Of a DNA stretch of 64,000 nt, positions 1 to 8,878 are shown piece after piece. Under the pieces are notes generated by a model that saw only the letters and a list, made by a program, of their open reading frames with translations, was not told where the DNA came from and made no database searches. The first letter of the stretch is position 1. Every line of letters begins with the position of its first letter. The position numbers and the translations under genes are program-made. This stretch comes from Sorex araneus (lineage: Eukaryota; Chordata; Mammalia; Eulipotyphla; Soricidae). The stretch covers positions 85,914,899-85,978,898 of the forward strand of contig NC_073313.1 in the NCBI RefSeq assembly GCF_027595985.1, read 5' to 3'.

Positions 1-631
1 CTAGAGTGAAGTTGGTTTGGAGAAAATAAAGGTGTTCTGAGAATGATCAGAAATGAGACTTTAGATAGAATGACCAGAGAAGTCAGCACTTAATGAGAAT
101 ACTAAAGAAGGGCAGAGATTCTTTAGTATCTCTGAATACTAATGTGAAAGCTAATGTGATTGCCTGGAATCAGTGTTCTGAAAGGAACTATGAAGACCAT
201 TTCCATGTCAACACAGACAGATGCACTGGATGAAACTGACAGTATCATTATTGTGTACACTCTCATAAAAATGAGAATTTAGTTCTGTGATTGAACTTCT
301 TTGATGAGGACTTTTAAAAGATAATAAGCTTTGAAAAATCCCAGATGACCCCATTCATCTGTGGTATATAGAGAAAGAAAATAAAGGAACAGAAAATATG
401 AATTGATAATAAACCCTTGGCCCTCAATTATAGAACTGAGAATACCAGGTCAGGAGAGAGGAGAAAAGGAACTGAGGAGTTGGAGTGAAAGTAATACAAG
501 GTGGAGGTCTAGGGCCATTTAGTAGTGATGAGTTGATGTAACTGTACACAACAAAACCTTAAATGTCAACATTATTGTAAACGTATGACCTAAACTATAA
601 TAGCTAATTTTCCTATTATTATTTTAAGCCT
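1..631. other. no recognisable feature
   Basis: AT-rich single-copy-looking DNA. I see no gene, no SINE-1 and no L1 end here. Confidence 0.5.
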
Positions 632-633
632 TT

Positions 634-792
634 GTTTTGGTTTTGTGCCACAACACAACGGTGCTCAGGGCTTGCTCCTGGCTCTGTGATTAGAGATCAC
701 ATGCTGAGGAACCACATGTGGTGCTGGGAAGTAAACCTGTGTCTAACGCATACAAGACAAGCACTTTATCTGCTGTACTACGCCTCTGACCC
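634..792 (-). mobile_element. SINE-1, diverged
   Basis: Reads on the plus strand as the antisense of SINE-1: a gtgctcagggcttgctcctggc block, then an accacatgtggtgctgggaa block, and a degenerate tRNA-like head at the right end. Many substitutions suggest an old copy. Target duplications are not evident. Confidence 0.7.
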
Positions 793-1587
793 ATTATTTT
801 TCACTGGTAAGCCAAACAGTATATTTATACAATAGAAGCAAAAGGAAACCAAAGTGTTTTTATTGAGTTGTTTAAAATTTTAATATAAACTCTATATTAA
901 ATATGTCATTTGTAAAATTCTCCCATTCTCTGTTTTATATTCTCACTAATTTAATGATATCTTCCTCCAATGAAGTTTTTTATTTTGAAATAAGCATAGA
1001 TGTTAGGAACTTTCATATGTTAATCATGTATAATACAACCTTGCCAAACTCATTTGTTTTAGTGAAAGTTTTGTGAATTTCTTGGTATATTTTACACTTG
1101 GGGTCATGCAATTTATCAACAATAGTCATTTAAATGCTTCCACTTCCTTATTAGTTCATTTAATTTGTTCACTTATTTACATTTATTTCTGCCTTTTCAC
1201 ATAAGTTAGATATTTCAGCACAGTTTGAAAAAATAAAAATAAAAATTCTTGTCTTATTCCAGAACTCATGGGAAGATGTCCCACTTTCATTAATAAGTAT
1301 GATTTCAACTGATTTAACTAAAGGTGGGGTGAGGGGCAGATAATCTTTACCTGGTTGAAGAAGTTCCCCTTTCTTTCATTTTTTATGATGAGTGGATGTT
1401 GACTTTTGTAAGATTCTTTCTCTGCTTCTTCTGAGATAATTATGCTTCCCCTGTATTCTATTAATTTAGTATATTACATTAATTGATTTTCAGATACTAA
1501 ATCAATCTGCCTTACCCAACTAAATCTCATCTCTGTTATGATGTGTAATCCTTTTTCTATGCTGCTGGATTTGGTTTGCTAATTGTG
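793..1587. other. no recognisable feature
   Basis: AT-rich DNA without a supported gene or a repeat that I can name. Confidence 0.5.
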
Positions 1588-1960
1588 TTGGTTTTCTATT
1601 TCTGCATAACAAATTATCATAAACTCAACAGTTTAAAGCAAATAGCTCACAGCCTGTAGGTTAGAAGTCTTGCATATTATGACTGGGTTTCTTTACGCAG
1701 GTTCTCCCAAATCTCTCATCTCAAGAGTCTAGGAGGCTGAGCAGAGGAATATGCTTCATAGCTCACACTTGTTGAAATAATTGAGTTCCTTGTCGTGACA
1801 ATATGGGGTTACTTGTTCTTAGTTTCTATAGAATACTGGTGTCTTTGCCTTCTCCACCTTTCAAGAAGCAATAGCAAATTCTCCTCATTTATTTGAACCT
1901 CTGACTTTCCCTTTTAACAGCAATCAGAGAATTCTCTCTGCTTTTACCTTTTTAGGTTTA
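1588..1960. repeat. ancient mammalian interspersed repeat (LTR-like)
   Basis: Begins with ttttctatttctgcataaca and continues through aaactcaacagtttaaagca. This is the pattern of an old mammal-wide LTR/MER-type repeat (gctgcataacaaa...agtggcttaaaac) that also appears, more worn, near 33765 and 27690. The family name is uncertain; I recognise the pattern, not a specific consensus. Confidence 0.4.
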
Positions 1961-2019
1961 TATATAAAGATCACTTGATGGTGTTGGTGTGGAAGGTTTG
2001 AGCTACATGCTCTTAATGA

Positions 2020-2109
2020 TGCATGACTCAGCTACTCTGGTGCTTGCGCCCCCAGTACTCAGAGACCACCAGAGCAATGTTTTGTGGGGCATGAGGTGCC
2101 AGGTTATTA

Positions 2110-2144
<35 letters not shown>

Positions 2145-2200
2145 TTATTAGCACACACTAGGCCTGTGCTATGCCACTTGAGTTATCTCCCCGATCTCAA
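2020..2200 (-). mobile_element. SINE-1-like remnant split by an ATT microsatellite
   Basis: The left part (ctctggtgcttgcgccccca, agagaccacc) and the right part (gtgctatgccacttgagttatctcc) resemble the two ends of antisense SINE-1. An (ATT)n tract lies between them. Confidence 0.4.
2103..2150. repeat. (ATT)n microsatellite
   Basis: About 15 near-perfect ATT units in a row, inside a diverged SINE-like segment. Confidence 0.95.
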
Positions 2201-2220
2201 AGAAATCTTTCTGTTTTTCA

Positions 2221-2350
2221 ACCATGAGATACCACCTCACACCACAGAGACTAGCACACATCCAAAAGAACAAAAGCAACCACTGTTGGAGAGGATGTGG
2301 GGAGAAAGGGACCCTTCTACACTGCTGGTGGGAATGCCGACTAGTTCAGT
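2221..2350 (+). mobile_element. L1 ORF2 fragment
   Basis: Encodes a worn version of the C-terminal L1 ORF2 block: MRYHLTP, then a [19 protein letters not shown] stretch. The same block is better preserved at 57900-58090 (+) and 36930-37196 (-). It is cut off at the right by an antisense SINE-1. Confidence 0.8.
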
Positions 2351-2351
2351 C

Positions 2352-2475
2352 CTGCCTCTGTACTCAGGGATCACTCCTGGTGAGCTCAGGGACCATATGG
2401 GCTACCAGGGATCAAACCCAGGTCAGCCATGAGCAGGACAAGTACCCTACTCACTGTACTATCACTATGGCCCAA
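2352..2475 (-). mobile_element. SINE-1, partial
   Basis: Antisense SINE-1 lacking its extreme 3' part: cagggatcactcctggtgagc, gggaccatatgggctaccag, and a degenerate head ending in ctatcactatggccc. It directly follows the L1 fragment. Confidence 0.75.
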
Positions 2476-2617
2476 GGAACATTTAATTTGAAAAAAAGCA
2501 ATACTACTACTTTCTTTAACAAAATCCTTGGTCAAAGTGATAAATAGCAATACAGACTACAAACATATGCCAAACAATGCAAGAAATCAATCATGTATTA
2601 AGGAGGAGCAAGAGAGC

Positions 2618-2697
2618 CAGGGATGTAGTTCCATGGTACAACACGTACTCTACCTGAATGAGGCTCTGGATCTGATCCCCAGCAATACAATAAAGTA
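2618..2697 (+). mobile_element. second tRNA-derived SINE (ID-like), single unit
   Basis: The stretch gggatgtagttccatggtac ... ctggatctgatccccagc ... aataaa has the layout of a tRNA gene: an A-box-like start, a B-box-like gatctgatcc, then an A-rich end. It differs from the SINE-1 head. Comparable copies occur near 28120 (-) and 46470 (+). It is too degenerate to be a functional tRNA. Confidence 0.5.
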
Positions 2698-3081
2698 TAA
2701 GAGGAGATATTAAAGGAAATATTGTGCATAATAAAATAACTATGAGTGATACAAACACAGAAAGCAACAGAAAATTTAATTTAACAGTCTCATGGTGACC
2801 ACAAAAGCAAAATCTAGAGCAGAAACAGTAAGAAGGAAAAGTAAACTGAAAATATCACCAAAGAAATCCATGCAAATTTTAAAAATGAGATATAAGCACA
2901 TGAAAAAAGAAACAACACAAAACAATCAAAGGGGAAGAGAATGGGAGTTGCTAAGTCCTTTATACCAATAATCATCCTAAACGTGAATGGTTTGAAATCA
3001 TCAATCAAACGTGACTATTTGATAGAACTCACTGGTAAGGTCCTTTGTTCTTTTTTTGTTTTTGTTTTTGTATTTAGTTTT
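2698..3081. other. no recognisable feature
   Basis: AT-rich DNA ending in a T/TTTTTG-rich stretch that is probably the tail of the adjacent antisense L1. Confidence 0.4.
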
Positions 3082-3298
3082 TAGTTTTTTAATTGAGTCA
3101 CCATGAGAGACCTAGTTACAAAGCTGTTCAAGATCAGGTTTCAGTCATACAATGACATAACACCCATCCCTCCACTAGTGTTCATTTCCCACCACCAATT
3201 CCCCCAGTTTCCCTCCCATCTCACCCCCAGCACCAGCCTGCTGCTATGGCTCTATGGCAGGGACTTTCCTTCTCTCCTTCTTTCTTTCTGCACTATGT
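3082..3298 (-). mobile_element. shrew L1 3' end
   Basis: Antisense L1 3' UTR: taattgagtcaccatgagag, ttacaaagctgttcaagatc, cacccatccctccactagtg, and a run of CT-rich sequence before tttctgcactatg. It is heavily 5'-truncated. Confidence 0.8.
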
Positions 3299-3387
3299 AA
3301 GGTCCTTTGATCCTGGAAATTTTCTTTATAGGAATATTTCTAATGACACATTTAATATGTCCAGAGATTACATAAAAGTTATTTTTC

Positions 3388-3565
3388 GGGTGCTGGAGCG
3401 ATAGCAGAGCGGGTCGGGTGCTTGCCTTGCACGCGGCTGACCCAGGTTCGATTCCCAGCATCCCATATTGTCGTCCCCTGGGCACCGCCAGGGGTAATTC
3501 TTGAGTGCAGAACCAGGAATGACCCCTGTGCATCGCAAGGTGTGACCCAAAAAGAAAAAGAAAAT
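3388..3565 (+). mobile_element. SINE-1
   Basis: Sense copy: gctggagcgatagcagagcg head (A box), ggttcgattcc B box, gggcaccgccaggggtaatt body, and the gtgtgacccaaaaa end with an A/G-rich tail. Confidence 0.95.
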
Positions 3566-3569
3566 TCTT

Positions 3570-4340
3570 TTTCTTCTTAAATCATTTTTGATAAGACGTA
3601 TTTTTATCTTCACTTCTTTTTCTCTTTCAGACCATGTTATTTTTAACCAAGAAGTTGTTCCATGTAGCAAACTAGTGATACCACTTTTCTATTTGAAGTT
3701 TTTGATAGGTTTATTCTATTAAAAATTAAACTATTTGCCTTCATATACAATACCTTACATGAACTAGTCCTTGCTAGTCTTTGCCTACTTCTCCTAGAGT
3801 CACTCTGTTCTATTCTTTACACTAATCACTCTGTTCTAGCCACAGGGAGACATGGGATATATGTATTTTTTGTAAATAGATTTATTTGAAAGTAGAGAAA
3901 TAAACTCCCCAGTAAGGGAGGAACTTAGTATAGGACTAAGTTCATACATGAATATTGGTTATCCTATTTACTATCATATTCTTAATATCTAGCCCAGTGC
4001 CTATATTGTAGTGGAATCTCAATAATTTTATGAATAATTAGTTCATTTAAAAGGAACTCAGATGTGGATAGAGGGCCTGGCATAGGTTGGGATGAATTAA
4101 AAGTAAGAAAATCACTCAAAAACTTAATAAAGTTAAGATGGAGAAGTTCAAGTTGTTCTGGAATTCAAATAACAGTGAAGAAAATAGAATTGAATAATGG
4201 TCTTCAATTCCAGACTAAAGAGCTTTAACTTTTATCCCTAAGCTAACTGATAGTCACTGAAATAATAACATAAAGACTAAGAAAGTTACCCATACTCTAA
4301 TGGCCAATGTCTGAGTCACCACTAAAACAAAGATTATTTT
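3570..4340. other. no recognisable feature
   Basis: No gene or repeat that I can name. Confidence 0.45.
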
Positions 4341-4344
4341 TATT

Positions 4345-4507
4345 GCAGTGGGGGGCACACCCAGTGGGATTCAGGGGCTACTCTTGGCTCTGTGCTTTGG
4401 GAACAATGCTAGATAACCATGTGGTATCCGGTATTGGACCTGGGTCAGTCACATGCAAAGTTAACCCCTATACTAACCTTAACTCCTATACTATCTCTCT
4501 GCCTCCC
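4345..4507 (-). mobile_element. SINE-1, diverged
   Basis: Antisense copy: ggcacacccagtgggattca, ggggctactcttggctctgt, and a worn head ending actatctctctgcctccc. Confidence 0.65.
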
Positions 4508-4509
4508 AA

Positions 4510-4850
4510 AACTAGGTTCTTGATTTCATCCAGGGTCCCATGGGAGCAGGAAGGTGGGAAGGAACAGCCCATCCTGTCCCACAAGGCCTGGAGTTTGCTG
4601 TCACTAATCCCAAGTACCTGGATTTTTCATTGGGTTCTGGAAGATGGTGGCCGCCAGGATTCCTAATGGGGAGGTGGAGGGACAACACCTGCTCTCATCT
4701 GAGGCACCCTAGTGAAAACAGCCTGGCGCAAAATCTGGAGGCATCCCTGCAGCAAGCTGCTAGGTTCCGAGATTCTTTTGTGTGTTTCAGACTGTGTTTA
4801 TATCTCAACTCTGTAATCTCTCGAGTATGTGACTTCGGACCCTAGTAACT
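4510..4850 (-). repeat. family A repeat
   Basis: Shares an ordered series of blocks with 45600-45925: cattgggttctggaagatgg, gccaggattcctaatgggga, aaatctggaggcatccctgc, and gttccgagattcttttgtgt. It is therefore a copy of the same unclassified repeat. A 101-codon ORF here is chance reading of the repeat. Confidence 0.65.
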
Positions 4851-5290
4851 ATATTTTTAAAAAGAAACATAAGAGGGCTAATGTCATCAAATTGTTCTGA
4901 GAATTAAAGACACAGTTTGTAAGGACACAGTATATGTTCAATTAATGGTAGTTACTATTCAGTTTATGTGTAATTCTATCTCTTTTTATTTAGCACTATT
5001 TTCATTTTTTTCTCACAGTGGCACTTTTTTGTGAAAATACAAAATGGTAAATTTCGATAGATGAGAAAATGATCCTAAGCAGTGCTCTAGAGGCCGAGGG
5101 GCCATTCCTAGTGACATTTGGCCCAGCTGTGTAAATCTTATAGTTCAATGCTCAGGCTCAACAGTTCTAAAAGTTGCCATAGCCCAGCCATAAGACCTTA
5201 GAGACCATCAGGGTGACAAACAGGAGTGCAGGGTGGGGGAATCCTGTGCTGAGGCAGCCATCTCAGCTCTCTCATCCTTGAGAAATTGAT
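4851..5290. other. no recognisable feature
   Basis: No supported gene. A short GC-richer patch around 5080-5290 is unclassified. Confidence 0.4.
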
Positions 5291-5294
5291 TTTT

Positions 5295-5457
5295 ATTTTC
5301 ATTTTTGAGCCACACCAGCAGTGCCTAGGGCATACTCTAGCTCCGTGTTTAAGGAACACTCCTGGCAGGGCTTGGGATATTGTATGTGGTGTCCATGTCA
5401 AACTCGGGACAGCTGCATGAAGGGCAAGTATCTTACCTGCTTTACTATGTCTCCGGT
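5295..5457 (-). mobile_element. SINE-1, diverged
   Basis: Antisense copy: tgagccacaccagcagtgcc, aaggaacactcctggcaggg, tatgtggtgtccatgtcaaa, and a degraded head at the right. Confidence 0.7.
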
Positions 5458-5459
5458 AC

Positions 5460-6340
5460 AGAAAATAATTTTTAAATTTTATTGCTTAAGTCTAGGCAGA
5501 CCATGTCATGTCATTTTTTAAATCTTCACTTGCATCATCTTTTTATGAAACTCATAAATTTACAGCAATGAAATTTCATTATCTCTCTTGAGATCTTTCT
5601 GATAAAATTAGTAGGGTTAGGAACTCCAGGTTGCATTTGAAACTCCCATTTTTCAAAGATTATAACTCATTAAGATCTAAGATGCAAGAGAAAGAAAATT
5701 TAAATGGGAAGTCTTCATTCGTTTTATTCAGAAATCAAATGTCTGAATCTCAGCTCATTTTTTCACTAAAAGGATGTAAAGAGAGGGCTCACCAACTGAG
5801 GAATTAACTTCCAACCTGCATGGAATTTCAGGAACTGCTCATGTGAACAAGTTCAATTTCACACTCTATTCTTCTCATCTTCAATATCCAAGAAAGTAAA
5901 TTCAACAGGAAACAGTTCTTTTAGGCTAGCTCCACATCAATTTTCTTTGTGTTTGTCAAGTGTTATTGCAGCAGGGTACCTTTGCTCAATCCAAAATTGT
6001 AGGTGTGTGAGCATTCTTGCTTCCTGGGTCACAATGACCCTAGTGGACTAACAGGTTTATAAAAGACATTATCCCATTTCTTTCTGCAGGAGTGTTGATT
6101 TCCAGAGTTAAGCATCCTAGAGATTTTCTAAGTGGCAGCTTTTTTAACATGGGACCAACTGATGGGCTTTGGGATTTTTTATAAAATCACTAAAAGTGTA
6201 TGCTATTTGGGAGTGTGTAATTTCATCAGATTTCCAAAGGACATCTTGACCCCAAAGCAGGCACTGCTCAAAGAAATGTGGCTTTGCATCTATCATTGGT
6301 ACAGTTTATAAATGCAGAGACTTGAAACCTTACTGTACTA
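5460..6340. other. no recognisable feature
   Basis: AT-rich DNA with no gene or named repeat that I can support. Confidence 0.45.
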
Positions 6341-6344
6341 GATT

Positions 6345-6545
6345 TTTATTTTTATTTTTTATATTTATAAAGTTGTTCATGATGATATTACATTTTTAAT
6401 ATTTTTATTTTTAAATTAAAAAAATTAATAACATTTAAAAATATTTCAACACCATTGCACCTTACCACCACCATTATTTCCAATTTTTCCTACCACCACC
6501 CAAGACTGCCCCATAGCAGGCCCTAAATAATTTATTTTATATTAC
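6345..6545 (-). mobile_element. L1 3' end, older variant
   Basis: Antisense 3' end of the older L1 type seen also at 53915 and 56635: ttataaagttgttcatgatg, atttcaacaccattgcacct, taccaccaccattatttcca, and ccccatagcaggccctaaat. Confidence 0.6.
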
Positions 6546-6670
6546 TTAATATGAATAATTTGTTAATAATCCTCTTAAAATATTTCCTTAAAAGAAAGTG
6601 TGTGATGATTATTATAGCTTACCCTGGAGTCATTAAGCCATTATATAAAAGATTACTAATGTGATGTTAT

Positions 6671-6690
6671 TCATGTGTTAATATTTTCTT
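6671..6690. repeat. 20-bp target duplication (left copy)
   Basis: tcatgtgttaatattttctt occurs here and again, identical, at 6944-6963. The pair brackets the SINE-1 insertion together with about 70 bp of extra sequence. Confidence 0.9.
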
Positions 6691-6943
6691 TTAAAAAATA
6701 TTTATTAAGAAGTGCCAGATCAGGTAACATCATTTCTGGAATGATTGTGTCAGTTTTTTTGGTTTTGTGATTTTGGCGTTTTTTGGAGTCACAGCTGGCG
6801 ATGCTCAGGGGTTACTCCTGGCTCTGCACTCAGGAATTACTCCTGGTGGTGCTCGGGGGACCATATGGGATGCTGGGAATCGAACCCGGGGCGGCCACAT
6901 GCAAAGCAGATACCCTACCCACTGTGCTATCATTCCAGCCCCA
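6691..6943 (-). mobile_element. SINE-1 with apparent 3' transduction
   Basis: The SINE-1 body occupies about 6764-6943 (antisense; near-consensus blocks gatgctcaggggttactcct and gggaccatatgggatgctgg). Between its 3' end and the left target duplication lie about 70 bp that are not SINE. Read on the minus strand, they end in an aataaatattttttaaaag A-rich tail. The 20-bp duplication encloses both parts, so they entered together. Confidence 0.8.
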
Positions 6944-7129
6944 TCATGTGTTAATATTTTCTTAATTGAGATTGGTTACCTTCTACATTTACTTTACATT
7001 CCATCCAATGTAGTGTGCTACTCCTAGTATATCAGTGGTGTAGAGTTTGAGATGTCATGCAGCCACGAATGGGGTGATACAGCTGAAGTTAAACTTTTAA
7101 TTGGATGATGATTTTGAGGATTTGAAGCA

Positions 7130-7530
7130 TCTCTGAAACTTTTTGATCTCTTTTAAGATTTATTTATAAGTCTCTGGATCATGGCCAGTTAATGAACTTA
7201 TATGGTGCCAAAGGCAATTCATGGTTGTGACTGCCAGACTCCCAGGAGAACAGGGAGATGCATCGCCCATCACAGACTGTGGGAGACTGGAGATTTTGGT
7301 CACAAAACCTACATACCTGAGTTTTTCAAGATTTATGCGTGGATAAGACCTGTGGAGTCTGGTCCTGAGCATGGAGTGTAGAAGTTTTTGGCTGTCAGGG
7401 CTCATTTTGGGTGGATGATGGGCTCATCTTACCATCTCCAGGGTGTCCCAGATGAGACTCAGTCTGGAGTGGAATCTGGAAGTATCTCTGTAGCTTATTC
7501 ATCTCTTTCAAGATTTATTTATGAGTCTCT
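7130..7530 (-). repeat. family A repeat with direct repeats at both ends
   Basis: Antisense to the copy at 42060-42415 (shared blocks: ttaatgaacttatatggtgc, aacagggagatg, ggagattttggtcacaaaac). It starts with catctctgaaact...aagatttatttataagtctct and ends with tatctctgtagct...aagatttatttatgagtctct, so the unit is bounded by direct repeats of roughly 50 bp. Confidence 0.65.
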
Positions 7531-7784
7531 TACTGGATTTTTAAAATTAGATTAGAGAGCTGCATAAGTGGCTCATGTGAAGAGACTCTGAAAAGCACAT
7601 ATCTTAAATGCATGCCAGTCATTAATTTACCAGGGCACCCCCCAATTTTTCTGTTAACATACTGTCCTGCTTTGATTATGACTAAAAACTTCTGGGAAAT
7701 TCTCTTTGTAAAGTAGGCTATCTTATTTGGAGAAACCCCAATGTCAAAAAAATAGATAATTCCAAATAGTATATAAAAACATTC

Positions 7785-7790
7785 CTTTGG
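7785..7790. repeat. provirus target site duplication, left copy
   Basis: CTTTGG directly abuts the LTR here and is repeated at 14265-14270 on the other side. Six base pairs is the duplication length typical of betaretrovirus-like integrases. Confidence 0.95.
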
Positions 7791-8144
7791 TGTAAAGTAA
7801 CACGCAACCCGGAGATTCTTCTTCCAGCTATTTATTAAGAAACCTTCTCATGCAAACAGGAAAAAGGACGAACGAAGCATGGACTAAGGACGAACTAAGG
7901 AAAAGGAACCAGGGGGCGGCCCCTAGCTAGGCAGCTTCCCTCCTTATATACCTCTCGCTGCCTGTTTTCGCCCACGTGTCTGCATCTGATAGGTTAGCCA
8001 CAGCCTATGGGCGTGGCAAGACATCCTGTTTCCTTATTAGGAATGGTTTTCGAAGCACACAGGTGTTGTTTACCAAGAAAGGTGCAATTTACAAGCACAG
8101 TGCAACTGTTGTTGCAAAGCACGGTCCCGTGGAGGCTCTCCACA
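7791..8144 (-). mobile_element. ERV 3' LTR
   Basis: 354 bp, starting TG and ending CA on either strand. It is identical to 13911-14264 at every position that I compared. In viral sense, U3 contains a cacgtg E-box motif and a tatataagg TATA box (7942-7950); an AATAAA signal follows at 7831-7836. Confidence 0.97.
7831..7836 (-). terminator. ERV polyadenylation signal
   Basis: AATAAA in viral sense, about 110 bp downstream of the TATA box. In the 3' LTR it would direct 3' end formation. The 5' LTR copy is at 13951-13956. Confidence 0.85.
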
Positions 8145-8148
8145 GTTG

Positions 8149-8162
8149 CCCCTTTTTGTTTT
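8149..8162 (-). promoter_or_regulatory. ERV polypurine tract
   Basis: In viral sense aaaacaaaaagggg, lying 4 bases from the 3' LTR start. This is the expected plus-strand primer site. The single C and the 4-base gap are minor departures from a perfect tract. Confidence 0.75.
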
Positions 8163-8790
8163 AGAACAGCCAGTCTGCGTAGCAACCTCGGCCCCCTTGG
8201 CCTTACCCGTCATTGGGAGCCCTCTCGCTTGTAGGTCCCTGTCTTAGGTTGGTCCAAGGGTCAGGTGGGGTATAGTGCACCCTTTCAAACTCCTCAACTA
8301 CAGGAGGTCCCCTGCAGTTAAGGGCTCTCAGCTGCATAATACCTTTGCTACATCCAGCTAGACCTGATTGTTCTGAGCGAGATTATTGTTTCAAAGTTGC
8401 AAGCCAAAGCTGCGGGGATTGCTGTGCCTCCAGGGCCACGAATGCCTGTAAATATCATGCTTTTGTAAATAGCTGTTCTTGCTGCATTTTGTATAGACAC
8501 CAGGCAAAAAACCAAAGCAGCGAGAAGCAATAAGGACAGTCTGCTCCCACCCCCTCTTTGATAAATGGAGGGGACTCCTACTCTGGGCCTATCAAGATGG
8601 GTAAGGAAGGGGGAAATCTATGCACAGGCGTTAAAGCAGGCCATGTTGTAGCAATGGCCCGGGAAGCTGCTTCTTCAGCTCATATCACAGGAATCAGGCT
8701 GAGCACGAGCACCAGTTTGCACATCTTGGTCTACTGGAGGCGCAGTCTTCCGTGTCAGGCATTCAGGAATCCACGCTGGTTCTGCCCTGA

Positions 8791-8812
8791 CCTGTGGAAA
8801 AAACACAAAACA
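8791..8812 (-). promoter_or_regulatory. ERV splice acceptor (predicted)
   Basis: In viral sense a T-rich tract runs directly into ccacag|g, an excellent acceptor. It sits 86 bases downstream of the pol stop. Paired with the donor at 13872 it would give a spliced subgenomic RNA, as for env in complete relatives. Confidence 0.55.
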
Positions 8813-8878
8813 GAACCCCTGGCCCGGGTTAACACGGGGTCCGAGCTGTGCCATCCACCAGAAAGGGTATAGGTGGAA

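Larger units (their letters stand above)
8145..8878 (-). other. ERV 3' internal region without env
   Basis: 734 bp lie between the pol stop and the 3' LTR, where an env gene of about 1.5-2 kb would be expected. No long frame exists. Three things stand out in viral sense: a strong splice acceptor (8792-8793), a short ATG frame at 8724 with a hydrophobic start ended by a stop after 14 codons, and a frame around 8348-8560 containing a hydrophobic SLLLLAALVFCLV stretch followed by basic residues. These could be the two ends of a deleted env, but that is inference. Confidence 0.5.

Noticed and set aside
2618..2697. A possible tRNA gene
   Set aside because: A-box and B-box-like elements are present, but the cloverleaf cannot be completed and the unit ends A-rich as in a SINE.
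4540..4845. A 101-codon plus-strand frame
   Set aside because: It is in a family A repeat shared with 45600-45925, where the frame is not kept.
8007..8234. Small frames in and around the ERV LTR
   Set aside because: They cover LTR promoter sequence, appear twice because the LTR does, and have no recognisable product.
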